A DNA stretch of 64,000 bases from Mangrovivirga cuniculi (lineage in GTDB: Bacteria; Bacteroidota; Bacteroidia; Cytophagales; Cyclobacteriaceae). Location of the stretch: the NCBI RefSeq assembly GCF_005166025.1, contig NZ_CP028923.1, positions 3,412,001 through 3,476,000 of the forward strand, given 5' to 3'. A model generated the notes under the pieces. That model was not told the origin of the DNA and did not search any database. It worked only from the letters and a program-made list of their open reading frames with translations. Of the stretch, positions 25,731 through 34,234 are shown in pieces. The position numbers and the translations under genes were made by a program. Within the stretch, counting starts at the first letter, position 1; the number at the start of each line of letters is the position of its first letter.

Positions 25731-26298
25731 ATTAGTTATTTTAGGCATTTTTCTTATCCTTGGTTGCCAACAAGAGGAGAAAGTATTAAAAACGTCTGTC
25801 ACCTTATCAGATATTTCAGACTTCAAGCTCGATGGTGCTCTCCAGGAAAGTGGATGGCGAAATCAACAATGGTATGAGGTTCCCGGAAGAAAAAGAGATT
25901 ACCTGAAATTTAAAATTGGGAAAACGGAAAACGGGCTGGTCTTATACTTCAGAATTGATGACAATGAATTAATATCAACTCATGAAGTGAATAAGGAAAA
26001 ATGTGATGATCTGCTCCAGCTTATTATATCAGGAAAAAATATAGAAAAACAGGTGATAGATATTTTTCCGGGAGGATATATAATAGAAAACAACATGGAA
26101 TCTGATCACCCTGTTTACCTCAAAAGCTCTCAATGGAACGAATCTTTCGATAGCGAAATTCTTGTAAAAACCGAATTAGATCCTCAAACTAAATTTGAAT
26201 TTGTCTGGACAGACTCGGATACAGAAAATTGCAAGAAAAAGAGGTTAATAACTATTAAATCAGTTCAAATCGACCTGATCAACAAAAAAAAGAAGTAA
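25717..26298 (+). CDS. Putative lipoprotein with CBM9/DOMON-like N-terminus
   Basis: 193 residues from ATG at 25717, chosen because it gives a lipoprotein signal peptide (MRQVKLVILGIFLILGC) with the lipobox LILGC. The mature part begins with a segment like the first strands of family 9 carbohydrate-binding domains (FKLDGALQESGWRNQQWYEV) and continues with beta-strand patterns (LVLYFRIDDNELIST). A surface or periplasmic binding role is possible but not shown. The start lies inside the end of the aminotransferase gene, so the two are coupled. It converges on the rhodanese gene, only 5 bases away. Confidence 0.65.
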   Translation: MRQVKLVILGIFLILGCQQEEKVLKTSVTLSDISDFKLDGALQESGWRNQQWYEVPGRKRDYLKFKIGKTENGLVLYFRIDDNELISTHEVNKEKCDDLLQLIISGKNIEKQVIDIFPGGYIIENNMESDHPVYLKSSQWNESFDSEILVKTELDPQTKFEFVWTDSDTENCKKKRLITIKSVQIDLINKKKK

Positions 26299-26303
26299 GA
26301 AAA

Positions 26304-26810
26304 CTACTGATAGATCTTTTCACCCCTGGAAAGCCAAACTCCCCACTTTCTGCTATAAGCATGGACCTGATCTGTTGGATTGCCATAACTATCTACAATG
26401 GGATAAGACCTGTTTACCCATTCAAAAATTCCCCCGTATAAATTATAAATATTAGTAAAACCTGATTCTACCAACTGTTTAGTTATTTTTTCAGAACGAT
26501 AACCGATGCTACAATAAACAATTATTGGAGTGCCCTTTTCCAGGTCAGATACTTTTTCGATATCAAACTCTTCAAATCCTACCCACTTGCTGGCAGGGAT
26601 ATGACTTACTGCGTATTCATCAAATGATCTGGTATCCAGAAAAACTGCATCAGGCCTTCTTAATGCTTCATCAACATTAATCTCTTCAACTGAATGATCC
26701 AACATAGTTTTAAGAAGTAAATTATAAGAACTGCTTGAAACTTTAGACTGAGCATTCGAAGAAAATATCCCCATAAAAAAAATTAAACCAATAAGTATTT
26801 TACTTTTCAT
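26304..26810 (-). CDS. Exported rhodanese-like protein
   Basis: 168 residues with a signal peptide (1-20, ending SSNA). One rhodanese domain: DAVFLDTRSFDEYAVSHIPAS near 54-74 and the active-site loop VYCSIGYRSEK with nucleophile Cys100. Sulfurtransferase activity is therefore possible in the periplasm, but the six-residue loop does not tell the substrate. Its ATG overlaps the end of the flavoprotein gene by 4 bases, so the two form one transcriptional unit. Confidence 0.85.
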   Translation of the reverse strand: MKSKILIGLIFFMGIFSSNAQSKVSSSSYNLLLKTMLDHSVEEINVDEALRRPDAVFLDTRSFDEYAVSHIPASKWVGFEEFDIEKVSDLEKGTPIIVYCSIGYRSEKITKQLVESGFTNIYNLYGGIFEWVNRSYPIVDSYGNPTDQVHAYSRKWGVWLSRGEKIYQ

Positions 26811-28309
26811 TCTTCTATAAGATTCAACTTTAATAAATCTACGTATTCACCTGATCTCCAGGCTTTACAAGTTACATGTTCCTTTAACAAATGTGGCTTT
26901 AAAATTGATTTTCCACATAAAATTCGAGCACATTCCTGTATACCCTCAGTGATACTTGGATGTGGATGTACCAATTCTGCCATCTGTTCTATTCCCTGGT
27001 TCATATGAATTAAAAGGGCTATCGCCTCGATCGATGCAGAGGCTGAAAATCCAACTACCCGCATACCTAAAATTTTCATATCCTGGTCATCAGTCACAAT
27101 GATTTTCATAAATCCATCGGTGAGCTGACGGGCTATTGCCCTTGGTATGCACTCATAATCTAGTGTTACTACCCTGTAATCAACACCCTTTTCTTTTACT
27201 TGCTGTTCATTATGACCCACCCCGGCAACTTCAGGATTTAAGAACATTATAGTACTAACGTTTTTATAGTTTAATTCCTTATTCGAGCTACCATAAATCT
27301 GATCAACCGCATGTCTTCCTTCTAGTTCACCAATATTCACTAATGCCATATCTGATGTTATATCTCCAACAGCATGGATATTGGGTACAGAGGTTCTTGT
27401 ATCATCATTAATTATGCCCCGATTGTCATGCTCTATCGGAACATTTTCAGACCATAAATTTTCGATATTCGGAACCCTGCCAACTGAAACAAGGGCTTTT
27501 TCAACAGTGAAAAGTTGTTTTCTTCCGTTGTGATACTCCAGTTCATATTCCACTCGATCGTCTACTACTTCCATTCTTATCAACCGGGACTTCCTGTGAA
27601 TAAGGACGTTATTTTTCTCAAAATTGTTTTCTATTCTATTAACAACATCCGGATCTTCAAAAGGAAGAATTCTGTCACCCTTATCGATCAGGTGAACTTT
27701 AGTATACCCAAAATTGGAAAATACTGTAGCATATTCACATCCAATAACACCAGCACCAAGAATTACCATACTTTTAGGGAAATCACGAAGATGTTCGATC
27801 CCGTCACTACTGAGAATATATTCTTCATCTATTTTGATATCTGGTAATTGCCTGGGTCGACTGCCGGTGGCAATAATAATATGTTCTGTTTCTATTATTT
27901 CTTCTGAATTATCTTCACTAGTGATTTTAACAGTATGAGGAGTATCTATAAAAGCTTTTCCTTCTTTAAAAGTAATGTTTTCATCAAAATCAGTATTCCC
28001 GGCATATTGAATCTGGCTTAGCAACTGTGCCTGTCTCATATTAGTAGCATTAAGCACCTCATTAAATACTTCTTTAAACCTGATTCTGGGCATATCTTTA
28101 CCCTGAAGATTCAAATGATGCCTGACTGTTGAAATCTGCCGACTTAACTCCCACCATGTTTTACTACTCAACGCGCCATTCCACAGGCCGGCACCTCCGA
28201 GCTTTTTACCTTCTACCAATAAAACTTTCTTATTATAATCAAGTGCTCTCATAGCTGCAGCATAACCCGAGGGGCCTGCACCGATCACACATAAGTCGTA
28301 TTTCTCCAT
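26807..28309 (-). CDS. Dihydrolipoyl-dehydrogenase-like flavoprotein lacking both redox cysteines
   Basis: 500 residues. FAD-binding CVIGAGPSGYAAAMRAL (7-23), NAD-binding MVILGAGVIGCEYATVF (about 180), second FAD motif IHAVGDITSDMALVN (near 310) and the dimer-interface HPHPSITEGIQECAR (near 455). The usual GGTCLNVGCIPSK disulfide motif reads LGGAGLWNGALSSK, with Gly41 and Ala46 in place of both cysteines. Disulfide chemistry is thus unlikely; a direct NAD(P)H-transferring role, as in soluble transhydrogenases (which keep part of the motif), is possible. It sits right behind a terminator that ends at its ATG and is coupled to a rhodanese. Confidence 0.85.
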   Translation of the reverse strand: MEKYDLCVIGAGPSGYAAAMRALDYNKKVLLVEGKKLGGAGLWNGALSSKTWWELSRQISTVRHHLNLQGKDMPRIRFKEVFNEVLNATNMRQAQLLSQIQYAGNTDFDENITFKEGKAFIDTPHTVKITSEDNSEEIIETEHIIIATGSRPRQLPDIKIDEEYILSSDGIEHLRDFPKSMVILGAGVIGCEYATVFSNFGYTKVHLIDKGDRILPFEDPDVVNRIENNFEKNNVLIHRKSRLIRMEVVDDRVEYELEYHNGRKQLFTVEKALVSVGRVPNIENLWSENVPIEHDNRGIINDDTRTSVPNIHAVGDITSDMALVNIGELEGRHAVDQIYGSSNKELNYKNVSTIMFLNPEVAGVGHNEQQVKEKGVDYRVVTLDYECIPRAIARQLTDGFMKIIVTDDQDMKILGMRVVGFSASASIEAIALLIHMNQGIEQMAELVHPHPSITEGIQECARILCGKSILKPHLLKEHVTCKAWRSGEYVDLLKLNLIEE

Positions 28310-28310
28310 A

Positions 28311-28343
28311 AAAAAACCCTGACGTATTATTGTTGTCAGGGTT
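28311..28343 (-). terminator. Terminator after ctlX, touching the flavoprotein start codon
   Basis: AACCCTGAC (28315-28323 on plus) pairs with GTCAGGGTT (28335-28343). On the minus strand the T-tract (28316-28310) runs straight into the ATG at 28309. Confidence 0.85.
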
Positions 28344-28373
28344 AAAATAATAATTTCTTATCGATATAAGTTG

Positions 28374-29315
28374 TTAATTCGCATTCTTTTCGAGCCAGAC
28401 ACCGGCAAGCATGCATCTTACACTGCCCCCGCCGTATTTTTCAATGGTAGGTATTGAAGGAGTTAAGATTGTTGAATGCTTTTCAATCTCCTTAATCTGA
28501 CCTTCCAGTAATGAATCATAAGCCGTTTTAGACATGATTGTAAATGATTCTCCTTCATTATTTATCACTTCAAGCATATTACCCGCGAAATTATTCATCT
28601 GGGCATAGCTGATAGCGATCACCTTTTTATTGGTCTGTTCAAATTTATCGAGCAACATACCGTGATCTTCTTCGGGAATCGCATCAAGGCAGATCACCAC
28701 AAAATTCTCTGCAAGGCACATTACCACATTTGTATGATAAACATCTTTTCCATACTTCTGGTCATAGGCATGAAAAATAACAGGCTCAAAACCAAGCTCC
28801 TCACATAAATTCGTTAACAGTTCTTCGTCAGTTCTAGTCGACAAATTCGCATAGGCCAGTTTATTATCATAGTCAAAAACGATCGAACCAGTACCTTCTA
28901 AATATTTACCAGACTTTTCGGGTTCAGAAATATCCCTTACATCAGAAACAGTATATCCAGCTTCCTTTAAAATGTCTACAATATCTTCCCTCCTTTCAAA
29001 ACGTCGATTTTCAGCTTCCATAGGGTATTTAACTACAATATTACCCTCATGAAACGATATCCAGTTATTCGGAAAAATACTATCCGGTGTATGAGGATCA
29101 TCAGTATCCTGCACCACTACCACCTCAATTCCATTTTCTTTTAAGAGATCATAAAATGCATCAAACTCATTGATCGCATTTTGCTGGGTTAATTCACTCG
29201 CACTATTCTCATCAGATTGCTGAAATGCATTTGACTCGGCAGTTTCAGGATTAGCTCCAAATCTTACCGGTCTGATCATCATCACTGCCGGAGCTGCCTG
29301 TATCGAATTACTCAT
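28374..29315 (-). CDS. ctlX: Amidinotransferase-family hydrolase (citrulline utilization hydrolase CtlX type)
   Basis: 313 residues of the guanidine-modifying fold. Motifs: VMMIRPVRFGANPETAESN (N-terminal), DSIFPNNWISFHEGNIVVKYPM (split here as DSIFPNNWISF and NIVVKYPM), a conserved HTNVVMCL (about 195) and the catalytic Cys301 in GGSVRCMLAGVWL. Members of this Bacteroidota group are annotated as CtlX, acting on citrulline or arginine-like compounds; the true substrate is inferred. It follows hisIE by 6 bases in the his operon, which is unusual, and ends at a strong terminator. Confidence 0.8.
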   Translation of the reverse strand: MSNSIQAAPAVMMIRPVRFGANPETAESNAFQQSDENSASELTQQNAINEFDAFYDLLKENGIEVVVVQDTDDPHTPDSIFPNNWISFHEGNIVVKYPMEAENRRFERREDIVDILKEAGYTVSDVRDISEPEKSGKYLEGTGSIVFDYDNKLAYANLSTRTDEELLTNLCEELGFEPVIFHAYDQKYGKDVYHTNVVMCLAENFVVICLDAIPEEDHGMLLDKFEQTNKKVIAISYAQMNNFAGNMLEVINNEGESFTIMSKTAYDSLLEGQIKEIEKHSTILTPSIPTIEKYGGGSVRCMLAGVWLEKNAN

Positions 29316-29321
29316 AATATT

Positions 29322-29936
29322 TTATTTATGTCTCTTTTGTAAAACTTCAATTACTTCTTCCAGATCAATTTCTTTTGCCTGTAATAATACCAGGTAATGA
29401 TATAAAAGATCAGCTGCTTCACCGAGGAACAACTCTTTATTATCATCCTTTGCTTCAATGACAATTTCTACTGCTTCCTCACCAACTTTCTGGGCTACTT
29501 TATTGATTCCCTTCTTAAAAAGAGATGAAGTATAAGATTTTTCAGATGGTGATTCGTAACGGTCTTTTATAGTTTTCTTCAAATGATCTATAAACTGAAT
29601 ACTCCCTTCATTTGATTCATCAAAACAGGTATCTGCACCGGTATGACATGCCGGACCGGCAGGTTTCACATACACAAGTAGTGTATCTGCATCACAATCC
29701 TGCCTTATTGATTCAAGGTTTAAAACGTTTCCGCTTATCTCTCCTTTTGTCCATAATCTTTCTTTCGAACGGCTGTAGAAAGTCACCAGATTCGATTCCA
29801 GTGTTTTTTCAAGCGCTTCCCTGTTCATGTAGCCCATCATGAGTACACTTTTTGTAGTCACATCCTGAACGATTGCAGGGATCAAACCATCACCTTTTTC
29901 AAAATCAAGTTGATCAATATTTAATTTATCAGTCAT
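29322..29936 (-). CDS. hisIE: Phosphoribosyl-AMP cyclohydrolase / phosphoribosyl-ATP pyrophosphatase
   Basis: 204 residues. HisI domain 1-110 with zinc/substrate motif [28 protein letters not shown] and [12 protein letters not shown]; HisE domain 115-204 with [21 protein letters not shown]. Steps 2 and 3 of histidine synthesis in one polypeptide. Its first base overlaps the last base of hisF. The enzymes for the earliest and latest steps (hisG, hisD, hisC, hisB) are not in this window. Confidence 0.95.
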   Translation of the reverse strand: MTDKLNIDQLDFEKGDGLIPAIVQDVTTKSVLMMGYMNREALEKTLESNLVTFYSRSKERLWTKGEISGNVLNLESIRQDCDADTLLVYVKPAGPACHTGADTCFDESNEGSIQFIDHLKKTIKDRYESPSEKSYTSSLFKKGINKVAQKVGEEAVEIVIEAKDDNKELFLGEAADLLYHYLVLLQAKEIDLEEVIEVLQKRHK

Positions 29937-30691
29937 TATAATCTGATCGTTAGTCCTTTTTCTAATAAATATCTTTTTAATTCCGGAATACCTATCTCAT
30001 GAAAGTGAAAAATACTGGCTGCCAGTCCTGCGTCAGCATTTCCATGAGTAAAAACATCATAAAAGTGATCCATATTACCTGCACCACCACTGGCTATAAT
30101 TGGAATATCTACTTTTTCATTTAATTCTCTCATCAGTTCACATGCAAATCCCTGCTTAGTCCCATCGTGATCCATGGATGTTAACAATATCTCTCCTGCT
30201 CCACGATCATACACTTCCTTGACCCATTCAAACGTTCTTTTCTCTGTTGGAGTTCTGCCTCCTCTGACATGGACGATATGCTCTCCATCAACAAATCGAG
30301 TATCGACAGCAACTACTATGCACTGACTTCCAAATTCAAGAGCTAATTTATCTACCAAAGATGGATCTTTAACTGCTGATGAGTTTATAGATATTTTATC
30401 TGCACCTGCATTAAGCAGAGCGGAAACATCTTCAATGGAAGAAATTCCACCACCTACGGTGAAGGGAATATCAACCTGGCTACCCACTTTCCTAACAAGG
30501 TCAACCAGGGTCTTTCTTTTTTCGACAGTGGCAGTTATATCCAGAAACACAAGTTCATCGGCACCTTGTGAAGCATAAACAGCTGCCTGTTCAACAGGAT
30601 CACCGGCATCAACAAGATCAACGAAATTAATTCCCTTGACAGTTCTGCCATCTTTAATATCTAAACAAGGAATAATTCTTTTACTAAGCAT
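29936..30691 (-). CDS. hisF: Imidazole glycerol phosphate synthase, cyclase subunit
   Basis: 251 residues, TIM barrel. Catalytic Asp in [14 protein letters not shown] (about residue 11) and in AVDTRFVDG (near 130); phosphate loops GGGISSIED and [11 protein letters not shown]. It uses ammonia delivered by HisH to close the imidazole ring. It overlaps hisA by 8 bases. Confidence 0.96.
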   Translation of the reverse strand: MLSKRIIPCLDIKDGRTVKGINFVDLVDAGDPVEQAAVYASQGADELVFLDITATVEKRKTLVDLVRKVGSQVDIPFTVGGGISSIEDVSALLNAGADKISINSSAVKDPSLVDKLALEFGSQCIVVAVDTRFVDGEHIVHVRGGRTPTEKRTFEWVKEVYDRGAGEILLTSMDHDGTKQGFACELMRELNEKVDIPIIASGGAGNMDHFYDVFTHGNADAGLAASIFHFHEIGIPELKRYLLEKGLTIRL

Positions 30692-31421
30692 TCTGTTCTA
30701 ATATTATTTGAGATAATTGCTTCAAAGAAACTTTGTTCTCATAAATTGCTTTTCCAATTATAATACCTTCAACTTCCATTGCTATCAGATCTTTGATATC
30801 ATCTATTCCCGAGACACCTCCACTGGCAATTAATCTAGTCTTTGAAGTTTTTGTCATGATCTCTTTATACAGATCAAAAGATGGCCCTTGAAGAAGGCCG
30901 TCTTTAGCTACGTCTGTGCAGATCACATATTCCACACCTTTCTTTTCGTAATCATTGATAAAATCAGTGACTTCCAGCTCAGATTTTTCTTCCCATCCAC
31001 TGGTGGCGATCATTTTATCCCGAGCATCAGCACCAAGAATTATTTTTTTAGAACCATATTTTTCGAGCCATCGTAAAAATGTTTCTGGCTCTTTTGCAGC
31101 AATACTACCACCTGTGATCTGATCAGCACCTGCATTAAAAGCATCTGTAGCATCCTGATCACGTTTTATACCTCCACCGAAATCTACATGGAGACCGTCC
31201 AGAGAAGCGATTTTTTCTAAAACCTTGAGATTTACAATCTGCTTATTTCTCGCACCATCAAGATCTACAAGGTGAAGATTTTTCAGACCATTATCTAAAA
31301 ACTCCCTGGCTACTTCAACCGGATCCTCATTATAGACAGTTTTCTTTCCATAATCTCCCTGTGTAAGTCTGACGCACTTACCTTCGATAATATCTATTGC
31401 CGGTATTAATCTGGTTTCCAT
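30684..31421 (-). CDS. hisA: Phosphoribosylformimino-AICAR phosphate isomerase
   Basis: 245 residues, TIM barrel related to His[20 protein letters not shown] (residues 6-24) with the catalytic Asp9, [40 protein letters not shown]. The middle step of histidine synthesis. Directly follows hisH. Confidence 0.96.
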   Translation of the reverse strand: METRLIPAIDIIEGKCVRLTQGDYGKKTVYNEDPVEVAREFLDNGLKNLHLVDLDGARNKQIVNLKVLEKIASLDGLHVDFGGGIKRDQDATDAFNAGADQITGGSIAAKEPETFLRWLEKYGSKKIILGADARDKMIATSGWEEKSELEVTDFINDYEKKGVEYVICTDVAKDGLLQGPSFDLYKEIMTKTSKTRLIASGGVSGIDDIKDLIAMEVEGIIIGKAIYENKVSLKQLSQIILEQNA

Positions 31422-32027
31422 TTATTTAATGTTTTCAATAAAATTCTTCAAAAATAAACTTCCTGCATCAGCACTTTTTTCGGGGTGTGGCTGAATTGCA
31501 TAAAAATTATTTCGTTGTATAACAACACTGAAGTCGTGCATATAGTTTGCCGATGCCACGGTATATTTTGATAAAGGAGCATAATAACTATGTACAAAAT
31601 AAAAATAAGGTTCTGCACCCATTCCATCGAAAAGCGGACCTTCCTTGTAAGCTACTTTATTCCAACCCATATGAGGGATTTTATATGATATGACAGCATT
31701 TGGATCCGGCTTAAAACGTTTAACGTCTATATCAAAAACACCCAGGCATTCGGTGTCATTTTCTTCAGTATGGCGACACATCAACTGAAGTCCCAGGCAC
31801 ACCCCTAATGTAGGTTGAGATAAACTTCTTAACACCGTATCAAGGCCGTTTTCCTTTAAGTAATTCATTGCTGTACTGGCCTCCCCCACACCGGGAAAGA
31901 TCACCTTATCTGCAGACATGATCTCCGAAGCATTATCAGTAAGTCTGTACTTGACGCCTAATCTATCCAGAGCGTATTTTACGGACTGCACATTTCCGGC
32001 GTTATATTTAATTATTGCTATATCCAT
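31422..32027 (-). CDS. hisH: Imidazole glycerol phosphate synthase, glutaminase subunit
   Basis: 201 residues. Class I glutamine amidotransferase with nucleophile Cys in GVCLGLQLMCRHTEE (about residue 79), oxyanion FPGVGEASTAM, and His/Glu dyad in AIQPHPEKSADAG near the C-terminus. First structural gene behind the his leader peptide and its hairpin, 66 bases from the leader stop. Confidence 0.96.
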   Translation of the reverse strand: MDIAIIKYNAGNVQSVKYALDRLGVKYRLTDNASEIMSADKVIFPGVGEASTAMNYLKENGLDTVLRSLSQPTLGVCLGLQLMCRHTEENDTECLGVFDIDVKRFKPDPNAVISYKIPHMGWNKVAYKEGPLFDGMGAEPYFYFVHSYYAPLSKYTVASANYMHDFSVVIQRNNFYAIQPHPEKSADAGSLFLKNFIENIK

Positions 32028-32043
32028 TCAGGTAAAATTGATC

Positions 32044-32088
32044 GTAAAAAAATTAATAAAATTTGTTCTTAGGGCAACACCCACAAGA
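32044..32088 (-). terminator. his attenuator hairpin
   Basis: On the minus strand TTCTT (32088-32084) and GGG pair with CCC and AAGAA (32070-32066) around a short loop, followed by U-rich sequence including seven U (about 32051-32044). It lies between the His-rich leader and hisH. The stem is moderate. Confidence 0.55.
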
Positions 32089-32093
32089 ATAGA

Positions 32094-32183
32094 TCAATGA
32101 CAATGATGGTGATGGTGACAGTTTCCGAGAATGTAACTGTGCAACAATGATTTAATTAATTGATTGGTATTCGTAGAAACCAT
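32094..32183 (-). CDS. hisL: his operon leader peptide
   Basis: 29 codons, ATG at 32183. The sequence ends GNCHHHHHCH then stop: six His in the last seven residues, five of them consecutive. It stands directly upstream of hisHAFIE with a terminator-like hairpin in between, the hallmark of ribosome-mediated attenuation as in enterobacterial his operons. Within it ACAGTT and AACTGT (minus strand, near 32137 and 32120) could form an early hairpin. A well-matched promoter was not found; the leader begins just after the terminator of the preceding pheH gene. Role inferred from composition and position. Confidence 0.8.
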   Translation of the reverse strand: MVSTNTNQLIKSLLHSYILGNCHHHHHCH

Positions 32184-32217
32184 TTTCACCTCTTTGGTCG
32201 ATTTGTTTTAAAAATTA

Positions 32218-32242
32218 AAAGCACCTCTATTAAAGGTGCTTT
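32218..32242 (-). terminator. Terminator of the phenylalanine hydroxylase gene
   Basis: AAAGCACCT (32218-32226) pairs with AGGTGCTTT (32234-32242) with a 7-base loop; T-rich sequence follows on the minus strand. Confidence 0.85.
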
Positions 32243-32270
32243 CAAAATTATTGGTTTTAATAGATAAAAA

Positions 32271-33053
32271 CTACTTTGTAACAGCAGAATCTTCATGTTC
32301 TGCTACTTTTTTAGCTAAAAGCCTGTCAATTTCAGGGATAGAGTTATAAAGTTGTTCATAACTATCTATAATAAAATACTTTGTCTGGAAAACGTCTTTT
32401 CTATAAGAAGTGTCCAGCATAGTATCTACATCGTATTCTATATGCTCTGGCTTATCAGTAGTAGCATATTCTGTTTCACCTTTTGAAGAAAGAATTCCGG
32501 CTCCGTAGATTTTCAACTCGCCATTTTCTCTAATTAATCCAAACTCAACTGTAAACCAGTAGACTCTTGATAACAGGTGAATTGCATGAGGATTATCGAT
32601 ATACTTTAATCCAAGTTTTGATAAATCCTGGAGAAAATCTACAAACGATTGATTAGTAAGTAATGGCACGTGACCGTAAATATCGTGGAACATATCAGGT
32701 TCCTCAAGATAATCCAGCTGATCTAAGCTCCTTAACCATGTTGAGCTTGGGAACTTTTTATTAGACATCAACTGGAAAAATTTATCATCGTCGATCAGTC
32801 CCGGAACGATGAATATTTCCCACCCGGTTATTCCTTTTAATATCTCATTAGTTTTCTTAATATCAGGAATCTCTTCAGCTTTAAACTTGATCAACTCCAA
32901 TCCTCTGATGTATTCTTCAGAAGCATAGACAGGAATATTGTCTTTCTGTCTATCAAAAAGCATTTTCCAAACCTTAAAATCTTCCTCAGTATAAGCCTCG
33001 TAATCCTGGTTCATAACTGGAAGACCGCTGTGTTTTTCGTATTCAGTACTCAT
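32271..33053 (-). CDS. phhA: Biopterin-dependent aromatic amino acid hydroxylase (phenylalanine 4-hydroxylase)
   Basis: 260 residues, catalytic domain only, as in bacterial enzymes. The iron ligands are visible: His123 and His128 in DMFHDIYGHVPLL, Glu170 in VYWFTVEFGLI. It converts phenylalanine to tyrosine with tetrahydropterin and O2. It lacks the N-terminal ACT domain of animal enzymes. The gene is downstream of the trp-aroF operon on the same strand but separated by about 170 bases, with its own terminator. Tryptophan hydroxylation cannot be excluded from sequence. Confidence 0.92.
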   Translation of the reverse strand: MSTEYEKHSGLPVMNQDYEAYTEEDFKVWKMLFDRQKDNIPVYASEEYIRGLELIKFKAEEIPDIKKTNEILKGITGWEIFIVPGLIDDDKFFQLMSNKKFPSSTWLRSLDQLDYLEEPDMFHDIYGHVPLLTNQSFVDFLQDLSKLGLKYIDNPHAIHLLSRVYWFTVEFGLIRENGELKIYGAGILSSKGETEYATTDKPEHIEYDVDTMLDTSYRKDVFQTKYFIIDSYEQLYNSIPEIDRLLAKKVAEHEDSAVTK

Positions 33054-33220
33054 ATTCCTTAGGGTTAATGTTGTCTAATGTCGTCTAGTTTTAAGAACGA
33101 ATTTTATTTTACTATGATACAATTCACAGCATTAAAATTCTTATATGGTGAAATTAGTAAAAAAAAAGTATCCGATGCAACCAAAACGACTACAACCTTA
33201 CAACTGTTAGGTTTTTAATA

Positions 33221-34234
33221 TTAGTAAAAAGCCTTTCTTAATTTATGAGTTTCCTTCATTGCCTTGATCAATTTTTCAGATTCTTTAAAATCAAGGGTTT
33301 GCTGACCATCGCTATACGCTTTTTCAGGACATGAATGTGATTCAAATATCACTCCATCAGCACCTGCTATAACAGAAGCCATAGCAACTTCACCAACGTG
33401 TTTTCTTATACCAATACCATGTGACGGATCTGCTATCACCGGCAGGTGTGTCTTCTCCTTTAAGATCGGAATGGCATTGATATCAAAGGTATTCCTCGAT
33501 GCCTTTTCATAGGTTCTTATACCTCTCTCGCATAATAGTAATTTTTCGTTTCCACCTGAAAAAACATATTCAGCTGAATACAATAATTCATCAATTGTCC
33601 CCGAAATACCTCGTTTGATCATTACTGCTTTGTCTACTTTCCCAAGTTCATCTAACAGATTGAAGTTTTGAGTATTTCTTGCTCCTACCTGATAGATATC
33701 GACGTAATCATGCATTTCTTCTATCTGAGATACCTGCATCACTTCGGTAATGATCTTGAGCCCCGCCTCTCTGGCCATTTTATACCATAATTTAAGCCCA
33801 TCAATACCCAGACCTCTGAATGAATATGGCGAACTTCGGGGCTTATAAACACCTCCACGCATAATCTTTACACCCTGGCTTTTAAGAAAATCAATCGTAT
33901 CGGCTATTTGTTCCTCGCCTTCAATACTACACGGCCCGGACATAATTGCAAACTCATCGCCACCAATGATCACTCCATTTCCAAGATCAATAACAGTGGG
34001 ATTTACTTTCCATTTATTAGAAACCAGTTTATAATCATCGGAAACTATATGGATATCTTTAATCCCTGGTAATTGGCCTATTGCCCGGATATCAAAATCT
34101 TTTTTACCGATGCCTATAAGATATTTACCCTTTTGAGTATTAACTTCATTGGCCTTATAACCGATATCCTCAAGACTTTCTTTGACCTTCAATATCTGGT
34201 CTTCAGAAGCATTATTTTCTAATTGTATGATCAT
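33221..34234 (-). CDS. aroF: 3-deoxy-7-phosphoheptulonate (DAHP) synthase, type I beta
   Basis: 337 residues: an N-terminal ferredoxin-like regulatory domain (1-70, LENNASEDQILKVKESLEDI) and a TIM-barrel synthase (75-337) with AIMSGPCSIEGEEQI, GGVYKPRSSPYSFRGLG, GARNTQNFNLL, VIADPSHGIGIRKH. This is the Thermotoga-type domain order. It makes the first intermediate of the shikimate pathway. Its ATG overlaps the trpA stop by 4 bases, so it is the last gene of the trp transcript. Confidence 0.94.
   Translation of the reverse strand: MIIQLENNASEDQILKVKESLEDIGYKANEVNTQKGKYLIGIGKKDFDIRAIGQLPGIKDIHIVSDDYKLVSNKWKVNPTVIDLGNGVIIGGDEFAIMSGPCSIEGEEQIADTIDFLKSQGVKIMRGGVYKPRSSPYSFRGLGIDGLKLWYKMAREAGLKIITEVMQVSQIEEMHDYVDIYQVGARNTQNFNLLDELGKVDKAVMIKRGISGTIDELLYSAEYVFSGGNEKLLLCERGIRTYEKASRNTFDINAIPILKEKTHLPVIADPSHGIGIRKHVGEVAMASVIAGADGVIFESHSCPEKAYSDGQQTLDFKESEKLIKAMKETHKLRKAFY

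Noticed and set aside
32094-32183. Poly-His peptide as a metal-binding (nickel/zinc) small protein
   Set aside because: The His run sits at the end of a 29-codon ORF directly before the his genes and a hairpin; a leader peptide explains it better.
33180-33212. Hairpin AACCT...AGGTT downstream of aroF as operon terminator
   Set aside because: Only a 5-bp stem and the T-tract is on the plus strand, where no gene ends; kept out of the feature list.
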